DNA from: Erigeron canadensis | Lineage: Eukaryota > Streptophyta > Magnoliopsida > Asterales > Asteraceae | NCBI RefSeq assembly: GCF_010389155.1 | Contig: NC_057769.1 | Coordinates: 16,182,735 to 16,246,734, forward strand | Direction: 5' to 3' | DNA length: 64,000 nt | Shown: positions 31,707-41,621 of the stretch, in pieces | Position numbering within the stretch: position 1 is the stretch's first letter | Layout: each line of letters opens with the position of its first letter | Notes under the pieces: model-generated | Told to the model about the DNA's origin: nothing | What the model saw: the letters and a program-made list of their open reading frames with translations, nothing else | The model's database searches: none | Program-made: the position numbers and the translations under genes

Positions 31707-33242
31707 ATGTCTTTTGGTTTATCAAATGCTCCCAGTACTTTCATGAGACTGATGAATGAAGTTCTCAGAGCACTTATTGGTCAGTTTGTTGTTGTTTACT
31801 TTGATGATATTCTGGTATATTCAAAATCTGAAGCTGAACATGTTCATCATCTGAGAAGTATGTTTGATTTACTGAGAAAACACCAATTGCATGGTAAACT
31901 GGAGAACTGTGATTTTATGGTAGAAAGTGTAATCTTTCTTGGTTATGTGGTGTTGAAAGAAGTTATCTCCATGGATCCTTCAAAGGTGGAAGCCATCAAA
32001 TCATGGACAGTTCCTACTACACTCACTGAAGTAAGAAGTTTTCATGGACTAGCATCTTTTAATAGAAGGTTTATCAAGAATTTCTCTACAATAGTGGCTC
32101 CAATCACTGACTGTCTGAAGAAAGGTGTATTTGATTGGCAAAGCTTAGCCCAGTTAGCATTTGAATCACTGAAGGAAAAGCTCAGCTCAGCCCATTTTGT
32201 TTTATTTTCTGACCACGAAACACTGAAGTTCATTAATGGTCAACACAAGCTTAATGCCAGACATGCAAAATGGGTGGAATTTTTGCAATCTTATTCATTT
32301 GTTTCAAAACATAAGGCTAGAGTGGCTAATGTTATTGCTGATGCACTCTCCAGACGATACTCATTGTTATCCATTCTGGAAGCAAGAGTTCTTGGATTTT
32401 CTTTCAACAATGAAGCTCACCAGAAAGGACCATTTATTGTTCAAGATGGTTTCTTATTCAAAAATGGTAAATTATGTATTCCAAGGGGTTCTATTCGTGA
32501 TCTATTGATAAGGGAAGCACATGGAGGAGGTTTGGCTGGCCATTTTGGCATTAACAAGACTGGAGAGATCCTCACTCAACACTTCTATTGGCCAAGCTTA
32601 CTGAAGGATGTTCAGAATATTATCAGTCGCTGTCCAACTTGTCACCAGGCGAAGGCCACAGTTCCAAATCAACCATGGGAAGATCTTAGCATGGATTTTA
32701 TTGTTGCACTGCCCAGGACTCAAAGGGGAAAAGATTCAATAATGGTAGTTGTTGACCGTTTTTCGAAAATGGCTCATTTTACTCCTTGCCATACTACAAA
32801 TGATGCTTCAGCAGTGGCAAATTTATTTTTCAAGGAAATTGTTCGCTTGCATGGGATTCCAAAGACAATTATGTCAGATAGAGATGTGAAATTTTTAAGT
32901 TATTTCAGGAAGACATTATGGAGATTGATGGGTACCAGGTTAATGTTCAGTACATCTCATCACCCTCAAACTAATGGGCAAACTGAAGTTACAAATAGAA
33001 CAATTGGTATTTTGTTGAAAACACTGGTGAAGAAGACGTTGAAAGATTGGGATCTGAAGTTACCTCATGCTGAGTTTGCCTTCAATAGAGCTCCTAACTA
33101 TTCTACCAATAAATCCCCATTTGAAATCTGTTATGGTGTGAATCCACTGACTCCCATTGATTTAATTCCATTTTCGATTGAACCAAAAGCAAGTATTGAA
33201 GCTGAGGCCAAAGCCAAAGAAATCAAGAAAATTCACCAGTAA
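31707..33242 (+). pseudogene. TE-F RT C-terminal part, partial RNase H, integrase
   Basis: Starts at MSFGLSNAPSTF. Catalytic YFDDILVYS lies near residue 30, then FLGYVV and SFHGLASFNRRFIKNFS. RNase H is reduced: after LSSAHFVLF the frame goes straight to SDHETLKFI, so the middle of the domain is deleted in frame. Integrase is complete: zinc region GHFGINKT...CPTCHQAKA, DFIVALPRT, SDRDVKF and TNGQTEVTNRT with D-D-E residues. It ends at a TAA; the same frame continues downstream. Confidence 0.88.
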
Positions 33243-33911
33243 GTGAATGCCAAAATTGAAAAGACTAATGCTGAATACAAGGCAAGAGCAAACAAGCATA
33301 GAAAGCAGTCCAGTTTTGCTCTAGGTGATTTAGTTTGAGTGCATTTGAGAAAAGAAAGGTTTCCATCCAGAAGAAAGAACAAGTTAATGCCCAGAGCTGA
33401 AGGACCATTCAAAATTCTGGAGAGATATGGTGAAAATGCTTATAAGGTTGAGTTACCTGGAGATATGGCAATTTCAAGCACATTTAATGTTGGAGATCTG
33501 ATGCCTTATCTGGAAGATGAGTACCTCGAGGACTTGAGGACAAGTCCTTTTTCAGAAGGGGAGAATGATGCAGAAATGTTCAGACTCGCTGAACTGGCCC
33601 TTGTCAGTGAGCTGAGCAAAACAACTGAAGTGACCAAAATTTTTGAGGAAAAAGAAGATTCTGAAATGAAGTTAAATTTTGAGCTGAAGTCCGTTTCTAA
33701 GTTGGTGCAGAATTCTGAGGCCTTGATGCCATCTGATCAAGCCATGTTAATTCTGCCAGCGATAGCCCATTTCAGACAAGTGTTCACTGAACAAGCTCAG
33801 TCTCCAGTTGTAACACTTCTCCAGTGGCAAGAAGCTCCAGATACCACCCTCAGAAATCCATCAGAGGAAGTCTCCACTGAAGTGCTCCAATCCACTAAAG
33901 CTCTCCAGTGA
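33243..33911 (+). pseudogene. TE-F integrase C-terminus running into the 3' LTR
   Basis: In frame after the TAA at 33240, with a further TGA near 33337 where relatives have Trp (GDLVWVHL). It carries the GPF-type motif GPFKILERYGENAYKVELP and STFNVGDLMPY. The frame then crosses the LTR start (33566) and continues to a stop at 33909. The LTR-encoded about 115 residues are rich in S/T-E-L words, then hold MLILPAIAHFRQVF and VVTLLQWQ. The same peptide block is kept in the solo LTR at 62678-63771. No chromodomain is recognised. Confidence 0.75.
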
Positions 33912-34176
33912 CCAGTTCCAGTCTCCAAATTGATGCTCCAGATATACGTCTCCAGTGGAAGTCCAGATTTTAGATTTTTCAGTTACCTTAATAAAGTGTT
34001 CTGACTGTGCTTGTGGGGTCCAATAAAGGAAGGATGACAGTTGTCCAAAGAAGATGACAACAAAGGAATGAGTGCCCATGTTATTTCTAACGGTTTGTGG
34101 GCCCTCTTGTAAAAGGAATCTTCCTAGAAGCTTTATCTGTCCATTTCCCATTGGCTAATAAATTAGTGGTTGTCCC
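33566..34176 (+). repeat. TE-F 3' LTR (truncated)
   Basis: Starts TGATGCAGAAATG directly after the polypurine stretch AGAAGGGGAGAA (33555-33565). It matches the first about 610 bp of the 5' LTR and then breaks after GGTTGTCC. Confidence 0.9.
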
Positions 34177-34180
34177 GCGC

Positions 34181-34507
34181 ACATGCAATTTGCACACAAT
34201 TATAGTTTTACTTTTAAAGATTTGGTTTTTGATTATTTTCTTCCGTTTTTATACACATATATAATGTTTTTAGTATATAATAATTTTTATCATGCTTAGG
34301 TTTTATATTCATGAAACAATTAAAGCATTAATATAGTTATTGTTTGTTTTTTATACGACTTATTATACCTTTATAATATTTTTAATGTTATTGCTAGATG
34401 ATAAGTTGTCATTTTTCAAGTTTGAGTTCCAATATTTGACATAAATTTTCCAAAACTAAATTATATAAAAAAACGTACCCGTGGCAACGTGCGGGGTTAA
34501 TAACTAG
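34181..34507 (+). mobile_element. Helitron 3' end fragment
   Basis: AT-rich DNA ends with a GC hairpin CCCGTGGCAACGTGCGGGG (34478-34496) and then TTAATAACTAG followed by T. This is the hairpin-plus-CTAG terminus typical of plant Helitrons. The 5' end is absent, cut at the TE-F LTR. No Rep/helicase gene is present. A reversed copy ends at 59409. Confidence 0.65.
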
Positions 34508-34579
34508 TTTTGTTTTGTTCCCTTCTATTCAATATTTCTATTCTATATATATATATATATATATATATACTTAATTAGA

Positions 34580-34772
34580 TTTTGGGCCAAGTGCATCTTT
34601 TGTCCATCCGTCTTCCATTGCAACACCATTGGGCCAGATGTATCTTTGGTCTGTCTATGGTCCATCCGTCTTCCATTGCAACACCATTGGGCCAGATGCA
34701 TCTTTGGTCCATCCGTCTTCCATTGCAACACCATTGGGCCAGATGCATCTTTGGTCCATCCGTCTTTGGCTA
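34580..34772. repeat. Tandem repeat, about three copies of a 55-65 bp unit
   Basis: CCATTGCAACACCATTGGGC occurs three times with CCATCCGTCTT between. The right arm (59205-59335) has about two reversed copies. Flanked by (TA)n on both sides. Confidence 0.8.
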
Positions 34773-34805
34773 TATATATATATATATGGTAACCGATAAG
34801 AATAC

Positions 34806-35149
34806 TTTTAAATAAAGAATGGTGAGAACACTTAAAAACATCATCTTGATGCATTAAAAGTCGATAAACTAACATAGTGCAGAACTAATTATCATTATTG
34901 AAGTGTTTAACAACACAAAGATCCGTCAAAATCGAAAAAATCACGTTATTTGTTGGATGCATTATTTTGATGAATATGCATCAAAGATGGATGCACAAAA
35001 TAAAAAACATAAATTTCTCGATTTGACAGACCAATGTGTTGTTAAACGCTTAGATAATGATAATTAGTTATACACTATGTTAGTTTTATGGACTTTTAAT
35101 GCATCAAAATGTAATTTTTAAGTGTTTTCACCGTGTTCTTATTTTAAAA
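34806..35149. mobile_element. Foldback MITE (near full-length inverted repeat)
   Basis: The first half (TTTTAAATAAAG, GAGAACACTTAAAAA, GATGCATTAAAAGT, ACTAATTATCATTAT, GTTTAACAACACA) is repeated in reverse complement in the second half around a centre near 34975 (GATGAATATGCATC). About 170-bp arms would form one hairpin. No ORF. A second copy lies at 58789-59133. Confidence 0.75.
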
Positions 35150-35309
35150 CACATAAATCGTTAATTATGAAATGATATGGTGTGTCATTGGCTAATCTTG
35201 GTATTAGGGGTGTTTTGGAGGACATGTCCGTAGAGGGGAAAAAACTAATTTGACGCTGAGTAGGATATAGATTCAATTTCCTTAATAGACTTGGAATTAA
35301 ACTTGAACT

Positions 35310-36010
35310 CTTGGATTATAAAATACAAAACAAAATTGACTACTATATTCAGATTGTAAAATTTTGGTGGAGCGTATGGAGAAACGAATCAGTGACTGGA
35401 TAAATAAATATTTTTCTTTTGCCAGACGAGTTCAACTCATCAGATATGTTCTATCATCTTTACACATTTAATAGGACTCTGTGTTTATTCTACCACAACG
35501 TATCATTGATGATCTTGAAGCAAAAATGAGGGGCTTCCTTTGGTGCCAAGGTGAGTTAATCAGAGGCAAAGCTAAAGTATCATGGAAGAAGTTATGTCTA
35601 CCACAAGCTGAGGGTGGATTGGGCATAACAAGAATTGCTGATATTAACAAGGCCTTGATGGTAAATCATGTTTGGAGCATTCTGAATAACAGGAAGTCGC
35701 TATGGGTTAAACGGATTCTCACGTATAGATTAAGGAATCGAAATTTTTAGGATGTTCGAATTCCTCATAACTGTAGTTGGGGATGGCGTAAACTCCTATT
35801 ACTTAGGGATCAAGTTAGACCCCATATCTGGTCTAGGATTGGTGATGGAAGAAGTACATCTGTTTGGTTTGATAAATGGACAGATGTTTGTCCAATTGTA
35901 AGCTTCATCTCCAATAGAGAGGTTGTACAAGCTGGCTACACTACACAATCTACGGTTTCAGATTTAATTCAAGAGGGAGAGCGGAAGTGGCCGATTGCTT
36001 TGTTGGATCT
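35310..36010 (+). pseudogene. LINE ORF2 C-terminal fragment (RT end and RVT zinc-binding region)
   Basis: Frames with stops encode plant LINE sequence: RRVQLIRYVLSSLHIY, VFILPQRIIDDLEAKMRGFL, KVSWKKLCLPQAEGGLGI, then SIGDGRSTSVWFDKW-type zinc-knuckle RT tail. This is the connection after the RT domain. It breaks at 36010, where an E-type LTR starts. A reversed copy lies at 57735-58440. Non-functional. Confidence 0.8.
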
Positions 36011-37432
36011 TGATGTGTAAAAATCTAGTTAAATTAAAATCTAGAAATACTTCGTACCGATTACTACACACAATCGGGCAGTGGACCCGTCTGTATGCAA
36101 TATAGTTCAAAGGTAGGTCCAGGATCGTTCCACGGAGACTAATAAGAGCAAGCGAGTTTTAAGTAGTTTAGAAAAAGGGTTGGATTTTAAATACTCCCGT
36201 CATATTATATTTTGTTTTGAAAAGTTAGTTAATTAAAAAGAGTTAGCAATTCTGTAGAATTCAATTATAGAGAGAATTGTCTTATATCAATAAAGATTAA
36301 AAGATCGTTCATTTCGACTCCATGACACAACTTATTTAGGTTGCATTTAAATTAAAACCAATTCAATTATGTTGATTTTATAACGAGGTAGAACAAAGAA
36401 CTCACTAGTAGCACTGCTAGCTTATTACCCTATCCGACCCATTAACCAATCTTTCAATCCCTAAGATCTGGTGACCACATTCTTTATCAAGACCTACTCA
36501 CTGACCAATTGGTATTGTTATTGTAAACAATCTTTTCTATCGATTTTACCAACCCGTTAACACTTTGAATTGTGTTATCTATTGTCGTTTATTATCTTGT
36601 TACCACAAGTTAACACCTAACAATTGTACCCAATCGACTAGAACAATGTACTCCTAAACTTAGATACCTCTAAATCATTCATACACTATCAACAAATTAA
36701 CAGATAAGAGCACAAGAACTCAAAACATTAAGATCTCAACAAAATGTTTAACAATCAACTTGAATTCAAAAGATTATGCAACCATTATTCATTGTGGCAC
36801 TTCATCTCAGTGGATGATAAAGTTATTTAGTTAGACATAATCATAAATAAGTCACAAATAGCAAAATAAAGAGTAAACATCTTGTACTAAAGCGTGAAAG
36901 ACAATGAAAAGCTAAAGAAATTGATGTTTGAATGCCTTGAAACTCTTGAGCAACCCATAGATCTTGGTGGACGAAAAAGCTGCTGAATAATGCCTCAAAG
37001 AACCTTAAAATCAACTGGAAGTGAAAGTAGATCGAAAGGGAGGGTTTTGGTCTTGTATTTATAGTGCAAACTCAAAAGGGTTTCTGCCGACTCAATTTGT
37101 GCGCCGCACAAAACCAACTTCCAAAAATAAAATAGCCCGATGTGCGCCGCACACCATTTCTGTGCGTCGCACAAACTCTTGTCCAGAATTCTTGATACGA
37201 ATGGAAATGAGCTTAATTGAGGGTTTAATGGTGGATATAGGGTTATGTGTGTGTTTGAGTGTGAAGGTGATGGGACATGGAAGATGAAGTTAGAGAGAGA
37301 AAGTAAGTTAGAGAGAAGGATGTATGGGATTATGATAAAAGGCTTAGTTCAAGGTTAGTCATAAATGACTTATGGGAGGGGTATTTATACAAATCAACTA
37401 AATAACATTAATACCCCTTCCATAGATAAACA
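36011..37432 (-). repeat. E-type LTR in left arm (reverse orientation), part 1
   Basis: Reverse complement of about 56355-57734. Starts TGATGTGTAAAAATC (LTR end reversed). TATA box on the minus strand (plus 37056-37063). Contains palindromic GTGCGCCGCAC words near 37100-37170. Interrupted by TE-D at 37433; continues from 53865. Short ORFs here (such as 37021-37287) are not conserved as frames. Confidence 0.78.
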
Positions 37433-38405
37433 TGTAAAGTCCCTCACTCAATGGTTTAACCCATAAGTGTAGAATAACAAGTCAAGTAATCACTAGAGAT
37501 GACTAGTATTAAATGTCAAGTAAGCACTAGATTGGACAAGTATTACGATTAATATAAATGCAAGAATATATAAAACGTAATACGTACTTAAGCAATATAA
37601 AGATAAACAAATAAGTAAATGGTGAGACACGATGTAATTTTCAAGTGTATTTTATTTATTGATGTTAAATAAAATACAAGGTTGTTGCGGAACAAGATAT
37701 TACAAAGTAAGTATCTAAACAACCTATAAAATACAAGTGATCTAATCTTTGCTAAATAAACTCTTTGATCGAAATACTTAAAGTTGTGAAGTATGACTGT
37801 TTAGATCGAGAGTATTTGAGCAAAGGCACCAAATTGCATAAGTATGTAATTTGGAAGAGGAAGTGACTTGGTATTTATAGGCAAAAAGAATAAATATAAT
37901 ATTCTTTTTGCCGTACAAATATGGTTACATGCATTTAATGAAATTACATTAATTCCGTAAAAGCATTGATTAAAGTACAAAAATAAAGTCACATGACAGT
38001 GACTTGTCTTCTAACTAACCAACCATCTTTACATGCGTGTAAGGCTTTTAACAAAAGACAAATGGATTGTCCGGTTAAAGGCATAAAGTCAATTCCTCGT
38101 AATCAGTGTTCAGACTTGTAAGGTCTAGAACACTGACAAAGGGCTCCAGTCAGGAGATCTGGTAAGTCTTCCAGTGAGCTCCGCTATTTGTCAGACTTCT
38201 TTCTTCAGACTTCAGTCTTCGACTTCAGTGAGAATGTTCTTCAGTGGAAAGATCTTGAGTGGAGTGAAGTCCAGTGAACAAATCTGGTGGAATCCAGATT
38301 TCTATACAAGTAAGTTGTTCACTGGTATTCACATAATTTCTGGACAAATCTTCAGAGGGCTCTAGTAGTTACGTCTGGAGAGAGTCCAGTAAATCTGGAC
38401 CTAAC
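37433..38405 (-). repeat. TE-D 3' LTR
   Basis: TGTAAAGTCCC to CTGGACCTAAC; the final A is at 45384 beyond TE-B. It matches 52876-53859. TATA box on the minus strand (plus 37872-37879). Rich in CCAGT/ACTGG words. Confidence 0.92.
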
Positions 38406-38976
38406 CTTTAGAGCACATAAAGTGCACAATTTGTTGTCCGATGCAATAATTCTAAAAGGCTGAGAAATTCGTACAATTATGCTTACGAAGTTTAAGTTCG
38501 TAAGAACTATTAACTTCGTACATATATGCCTTACGAAGATTAAGTTCGTAAGAACTATTAAGTTAGTAAGGCCCAGCCCGTTTGTACGAATTTGACAGCC
38601 CAGTCTGTTTGTACAGCCTATAAATATAAGTCTTAGGTCACGAATTTAGGTTGATGATTTAGTTGCAACATAGAGTCATTCACTAGGTTCTGGAGGTAGA
38701 GATCTATACCTCGAGATACCGCCCAAACTATCACGATTCGTCTCAATGATTGTAATCCGTAATCATTGTAGATGTTTTTCATACGGATTCATCTTGTAAT
38801 CATATGATTAATGATAGTATTTTCGTGTTTATCTCCTGTTCTTATTATCTTCGTGTGTGTTTATCATGATAATCATTAATTAACCCTAAAGACGATCATA
38901 GACGGATTCCGCACATCTATGATTGTTTAGATCTCGTGTTAATCGATCCGAGAACATGCTGAAACACGTTTTCACA
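38406..38976 (+). repeat. C-type LTR at TE-B 5' end
   Basis: TATA box TATAAATA at 38619-38626 and a TTTTCACA end right before a PBS. The other copy is at 12231-12820. It does not start with TG and differs from the TE-B 3' LTR, although both share a general plan (ACGAAG words upstream, GGATTCCGCAC downstream). Confidence 0.75.
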
Positions 38977-38978
38977 AG

Positions 38979-38990
38979 TGGTATCAGAGC
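38979..38990 (+). promoter_or_regulatory. TE-B primer-binding site
   Basis: TGGTATCAGAGC two bases after the LTR end; tRNA-iMet type. Confidence 0.88.
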
Positions 38991-39063
38991 TTTGGAGGAT
39001 GATATTTCCTCAAACGAGATCTGAAAATTAGGTTTTTGATGAAGAATTTCGACCAGATCTGCT

Positions 39064-39309
39064 AAATTCGTTTTGAATCTTGCAAAACGAAGATAGGAAA
39101 CGAATTTAACTTTAAATTCGTTCTAAGTTCATCTCACGAAGATAGGAAACAAATTAAACTTTCAATTCGTTCTAAGTTCATCTCACGAAGATAGGAAACG
39201 AATTTAACTTTCAATTCGTTCTAAGTTCATCTCACGAAGATAGGAAACGAATTTAACTTTCAATTCGTTCTAAGTTCATCTCACGAAGATAGGAAACGAA
39301 TTTAACTTA
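39064..39309. repeat. 49-bp tandem repeat in TE-B leader, about 5 copies
   Basis: TTCTAAGTTCATCTCACGAAG starts at 39121, 39170, 39219 and 39268, with a diverged unit before. Each unit contains ACGAAGATAGGAAACGAATT. Confidence 0.9.
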
Positions 39310-40228
39310 CGCAGTTAGTTGTTCTTACGAACTTAAGTCTTAACTTCGTACAGATGAGGTCTTCACCTTACGAACTTAACCCAAAATAGCCAAAAACACC
39401 TCATGAACTTAATCTTTTTCACCTCACGAACTTACACTTACGAACTCAGCATTTGGTTGCAAAGTAACTTTGTTCTTACGAAGTTAGATTGCACTTACGA
39501 AGTTAGTTGTTCTCACGAACTTAAACTTCGTTTCATGCAGACTTAGTTCTTACGAAGATAACATCTAAGTTCGTGCTGATGTCACCAACCCAACACTTCT
39601 CGCTGTAGTTCTCCCCCTCAGTAGTAGCACCTCCAAATTAAACATCAGCAATCTTCCACCCTAGGATTTATTGCCGGAGACTCTGCTCATCTTGCTTAAT
39701 TGGCATGTAATGGCGGAGTTAAATTTCCAACAATCAACATCAAATCAATCAGCTCTCACAAAAATAAGAAACTCTGTAGCTTGAATCACAAACTGTAGTA
39801 ACATGAATCTTGTCTCAACTATCAATGTCTGACTCTGTCTTGTATCTTCACAACTCTACCAATCACCCGAAGCCTTTCTAATCAGATATCCTCTTCAGTG
39901 GTATACGCTGCCATACATAAAGATCTTTATCTTTGTGACTGCTCCTCTCAGTCACCTGATATCATCTCTATGTCTTGGAATATAGATAAGATTCAATCTT
40001 CAAATACTCAACAACAAGTAACCAGCTTCATTGCACCAACATTTCAACCAGTTCAAACCGCTATATCAAAAAGATCAACTTCTAATAATACTCCAATAAT
40101 AACATGATGATCTTCAAACTCGAACATTATAATACTTTAATCACCATCAACCGTTAAACTGAATAACCTTTGATCTTCAATGAATGTCGAGTAGTTCATA
40201 TTTTTGCTTAGAAATACCGAGGACTGAA
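39310..40228. other. TE-B non-coding region
   Basis: First ACGAAGTT/AACTTCG-rich leader to about 39570, then mixed-composition DNA without convincing ORFs. It occupies the place where gag-pol would be. Confidence 0.55.
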
Positions 40229-41364
40229 AGTTTTATGTGATAAACGCCTAGAATGCATGATTTTAAGATGTAAAATCAAGTTGTTTTATGAAGCTTAATA
40301 GACGATTAGGGGTACCTTTATGTTTGTTAAGTGTTTCAGGCACTAGGTGATGAAATGGAGCTAATTGAATCAAGAAACGAGTTAAGGAACCAAGAAGCAA
40401 AAATCTGGAATTCTGAAATTACAAAGGGCGTAACTTATGCCAGACTTGGCAGTAGGTTACGCCAGTTGAAAATCCAAGGGGCGTAACTTACGCCCAGGGG
40501 GGTAGTAGGTTACGCCAGTTGCAGATCAGAAACCCGATTTTTATGGTTTTAATTAACTTTCAGTTATATACCATTCAATTGACGACTTGGGAAGTTACCA
40601 TTCATTTTTTTTCACTCATAATATCAGTTCCTAACATAGAGAAGACCCCAAAATCATCATCAAATCACCAATTCATGAAGATGACAATTCAAATTGAAGA
40701 TTCAATGATGAAGATGATAGGCTAGGTTTTCTTTTCATCATTCTCATGTGAACAATTATGTAAGCCATTTATGTTCAATCTTTCTCATACTCATATTGGA
40801 TTAGATGTTTAATTCTCATTAGTCTTTTACATCTAATGTTGTTTGGATTGTTTGAATGATTACTTGTTTATGACTTTGAATGAAATTCATCTATCTTTTG
40901 ATTTCAAATTATTGTTTATCATGGATTATTGAAAGAATCTCTCATGAACTTGTAGTTTTACTTCAATGAATTAGAAGTCTAGTTGTGTCAATTCCCCGGT
41001 TTCCATTATCGAGAATCATCATAACCAACTAATCTAGTTTTTGAATTCATTCAATCCAAACGTTATAACGAATCATGTCTATGTGATTTCCAATGAGTAT
41101 AAGTTAGATTACATATTTGAAAATATAATTGGGAGCATGAGAATGGTCTATCTTGTTTAATTGAATTATTGTGTTAAGTTAATAATCATTTTCAGTTTTA
41201 ACTAAATCAATCAATCAATCAATTTTAAGTTTATGACTAGTTTAATTAAATCTTGTAATTTGTTTAACACTTTCCCTTGATTCCCTGTGGATACCATACT
41301 CTACTTACCCGTACTAGTTATTGGTAATTAGTTCTTATTTTGATCGGTTCAACGACATTGATCA
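40229..41364 (+). repeat. LTR of a tRNA-Asp-primed Ty3 element (fragment)
   Basis: From about TGTGATAAACGCC to CATTGATCA just before a PBS. It contains GGCGTAAC and GTTACGCC words in direct and inverted order near 40425-40520. No partner LTR is in the window; the left edge is approximate. Confidence 0.55.
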
Positions 41365-41366
41365 AA

Positions 41367-41387
41367 TTTTGGCGCCGCTGCCGGGGA
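41367..41387 (+). promoter_or_regulatory. Primer-binding site, tRNA-Asp type
   Basis: TTTTGGCGCCGCTGCCGGGG directly after the LTR fragment. Immediately afterwards, near 41391, TE-B-like sequence resumes, so only LTR plus PBS of this element remain. Confidence 0.8.
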
Positions 41388-41621
41388 AATGGGCTGGGCC
41401 TTACTAACTTAATAGTTCTTACGAACTTAAGATCTATTTTCGTTTAGTTATTGCTTACCAATTTAGATTCTATCTTCGTTTCTGTATATACTTAACGAAT
41501 TTATTGTTTATTTTCGTTCAATTTTACTTTGCAAAATTCTTGATTAGGGTTTTTCAAATTCTGCAATCCATTTATCGTGATTATTTATATTTGTTTCGAT
41601 ATTGTGATTGGTTTTGCAGAA

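Larger units (their letters stand above)
28409..34176 (+). mobile_element. TE-F: Ty3/gypsy retrotransposon, CRM-like layout, plus strand
   Basis: 5' LTR 28409-29527 and truncated 3' LTR 33566 to about 34176 flank a PBS, gag, protease, RT, RNase H and integrase in Ty3 order. LTR ends are TGATGC...GCATCA. No chromodomain is obvious after integrase. Instead the frame runs about 115 codons into the 3' LTR, a layout described for one group of CRM (centromeric) chromoviruses. RT and RNase H have large deletions and several stops occur, so the copy is dead. The 3' LTR stops abruptly at the Helitron-like sequence. Confidence 0.88.
34181..37432 (+). repeat. Left arm of long inverted duplication (outer part)
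   Basis: This is the reverse complement of about 56351-59735, with a roughly 190-bp deletion near 35275 and differing tandem-repeat numbers. It contains, in order: Helitron end, TA repeat, 55-65 bp tandem repeats, a foldback MITE, a LINE fragment and an E-type LTR. The arm resumes at 53865 after TE-D. Confidence 0.85.

Noticed and set aside
34545..34570. (TA)n stretches as promoters
   Set aside because: Simple repeats present in both inverted arms, with no coding frame downstream.
35481..35750. Short ORF that could be a small host gene
   Set aside because: It is the LINE C-terminal region, duplicated and broken in both arms.
37021..37287. 88-codon ORF (reversed relative at 56539-56724)
   Set aside because: Within the E-type LTR around its TATA box; frame not conserved between copies.
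39064..39309. Regular 49-bp repeats, CRISPR-like at first sight
   Set aside because: Direct tandem units without unique spacers, in a plant retroelement leader.
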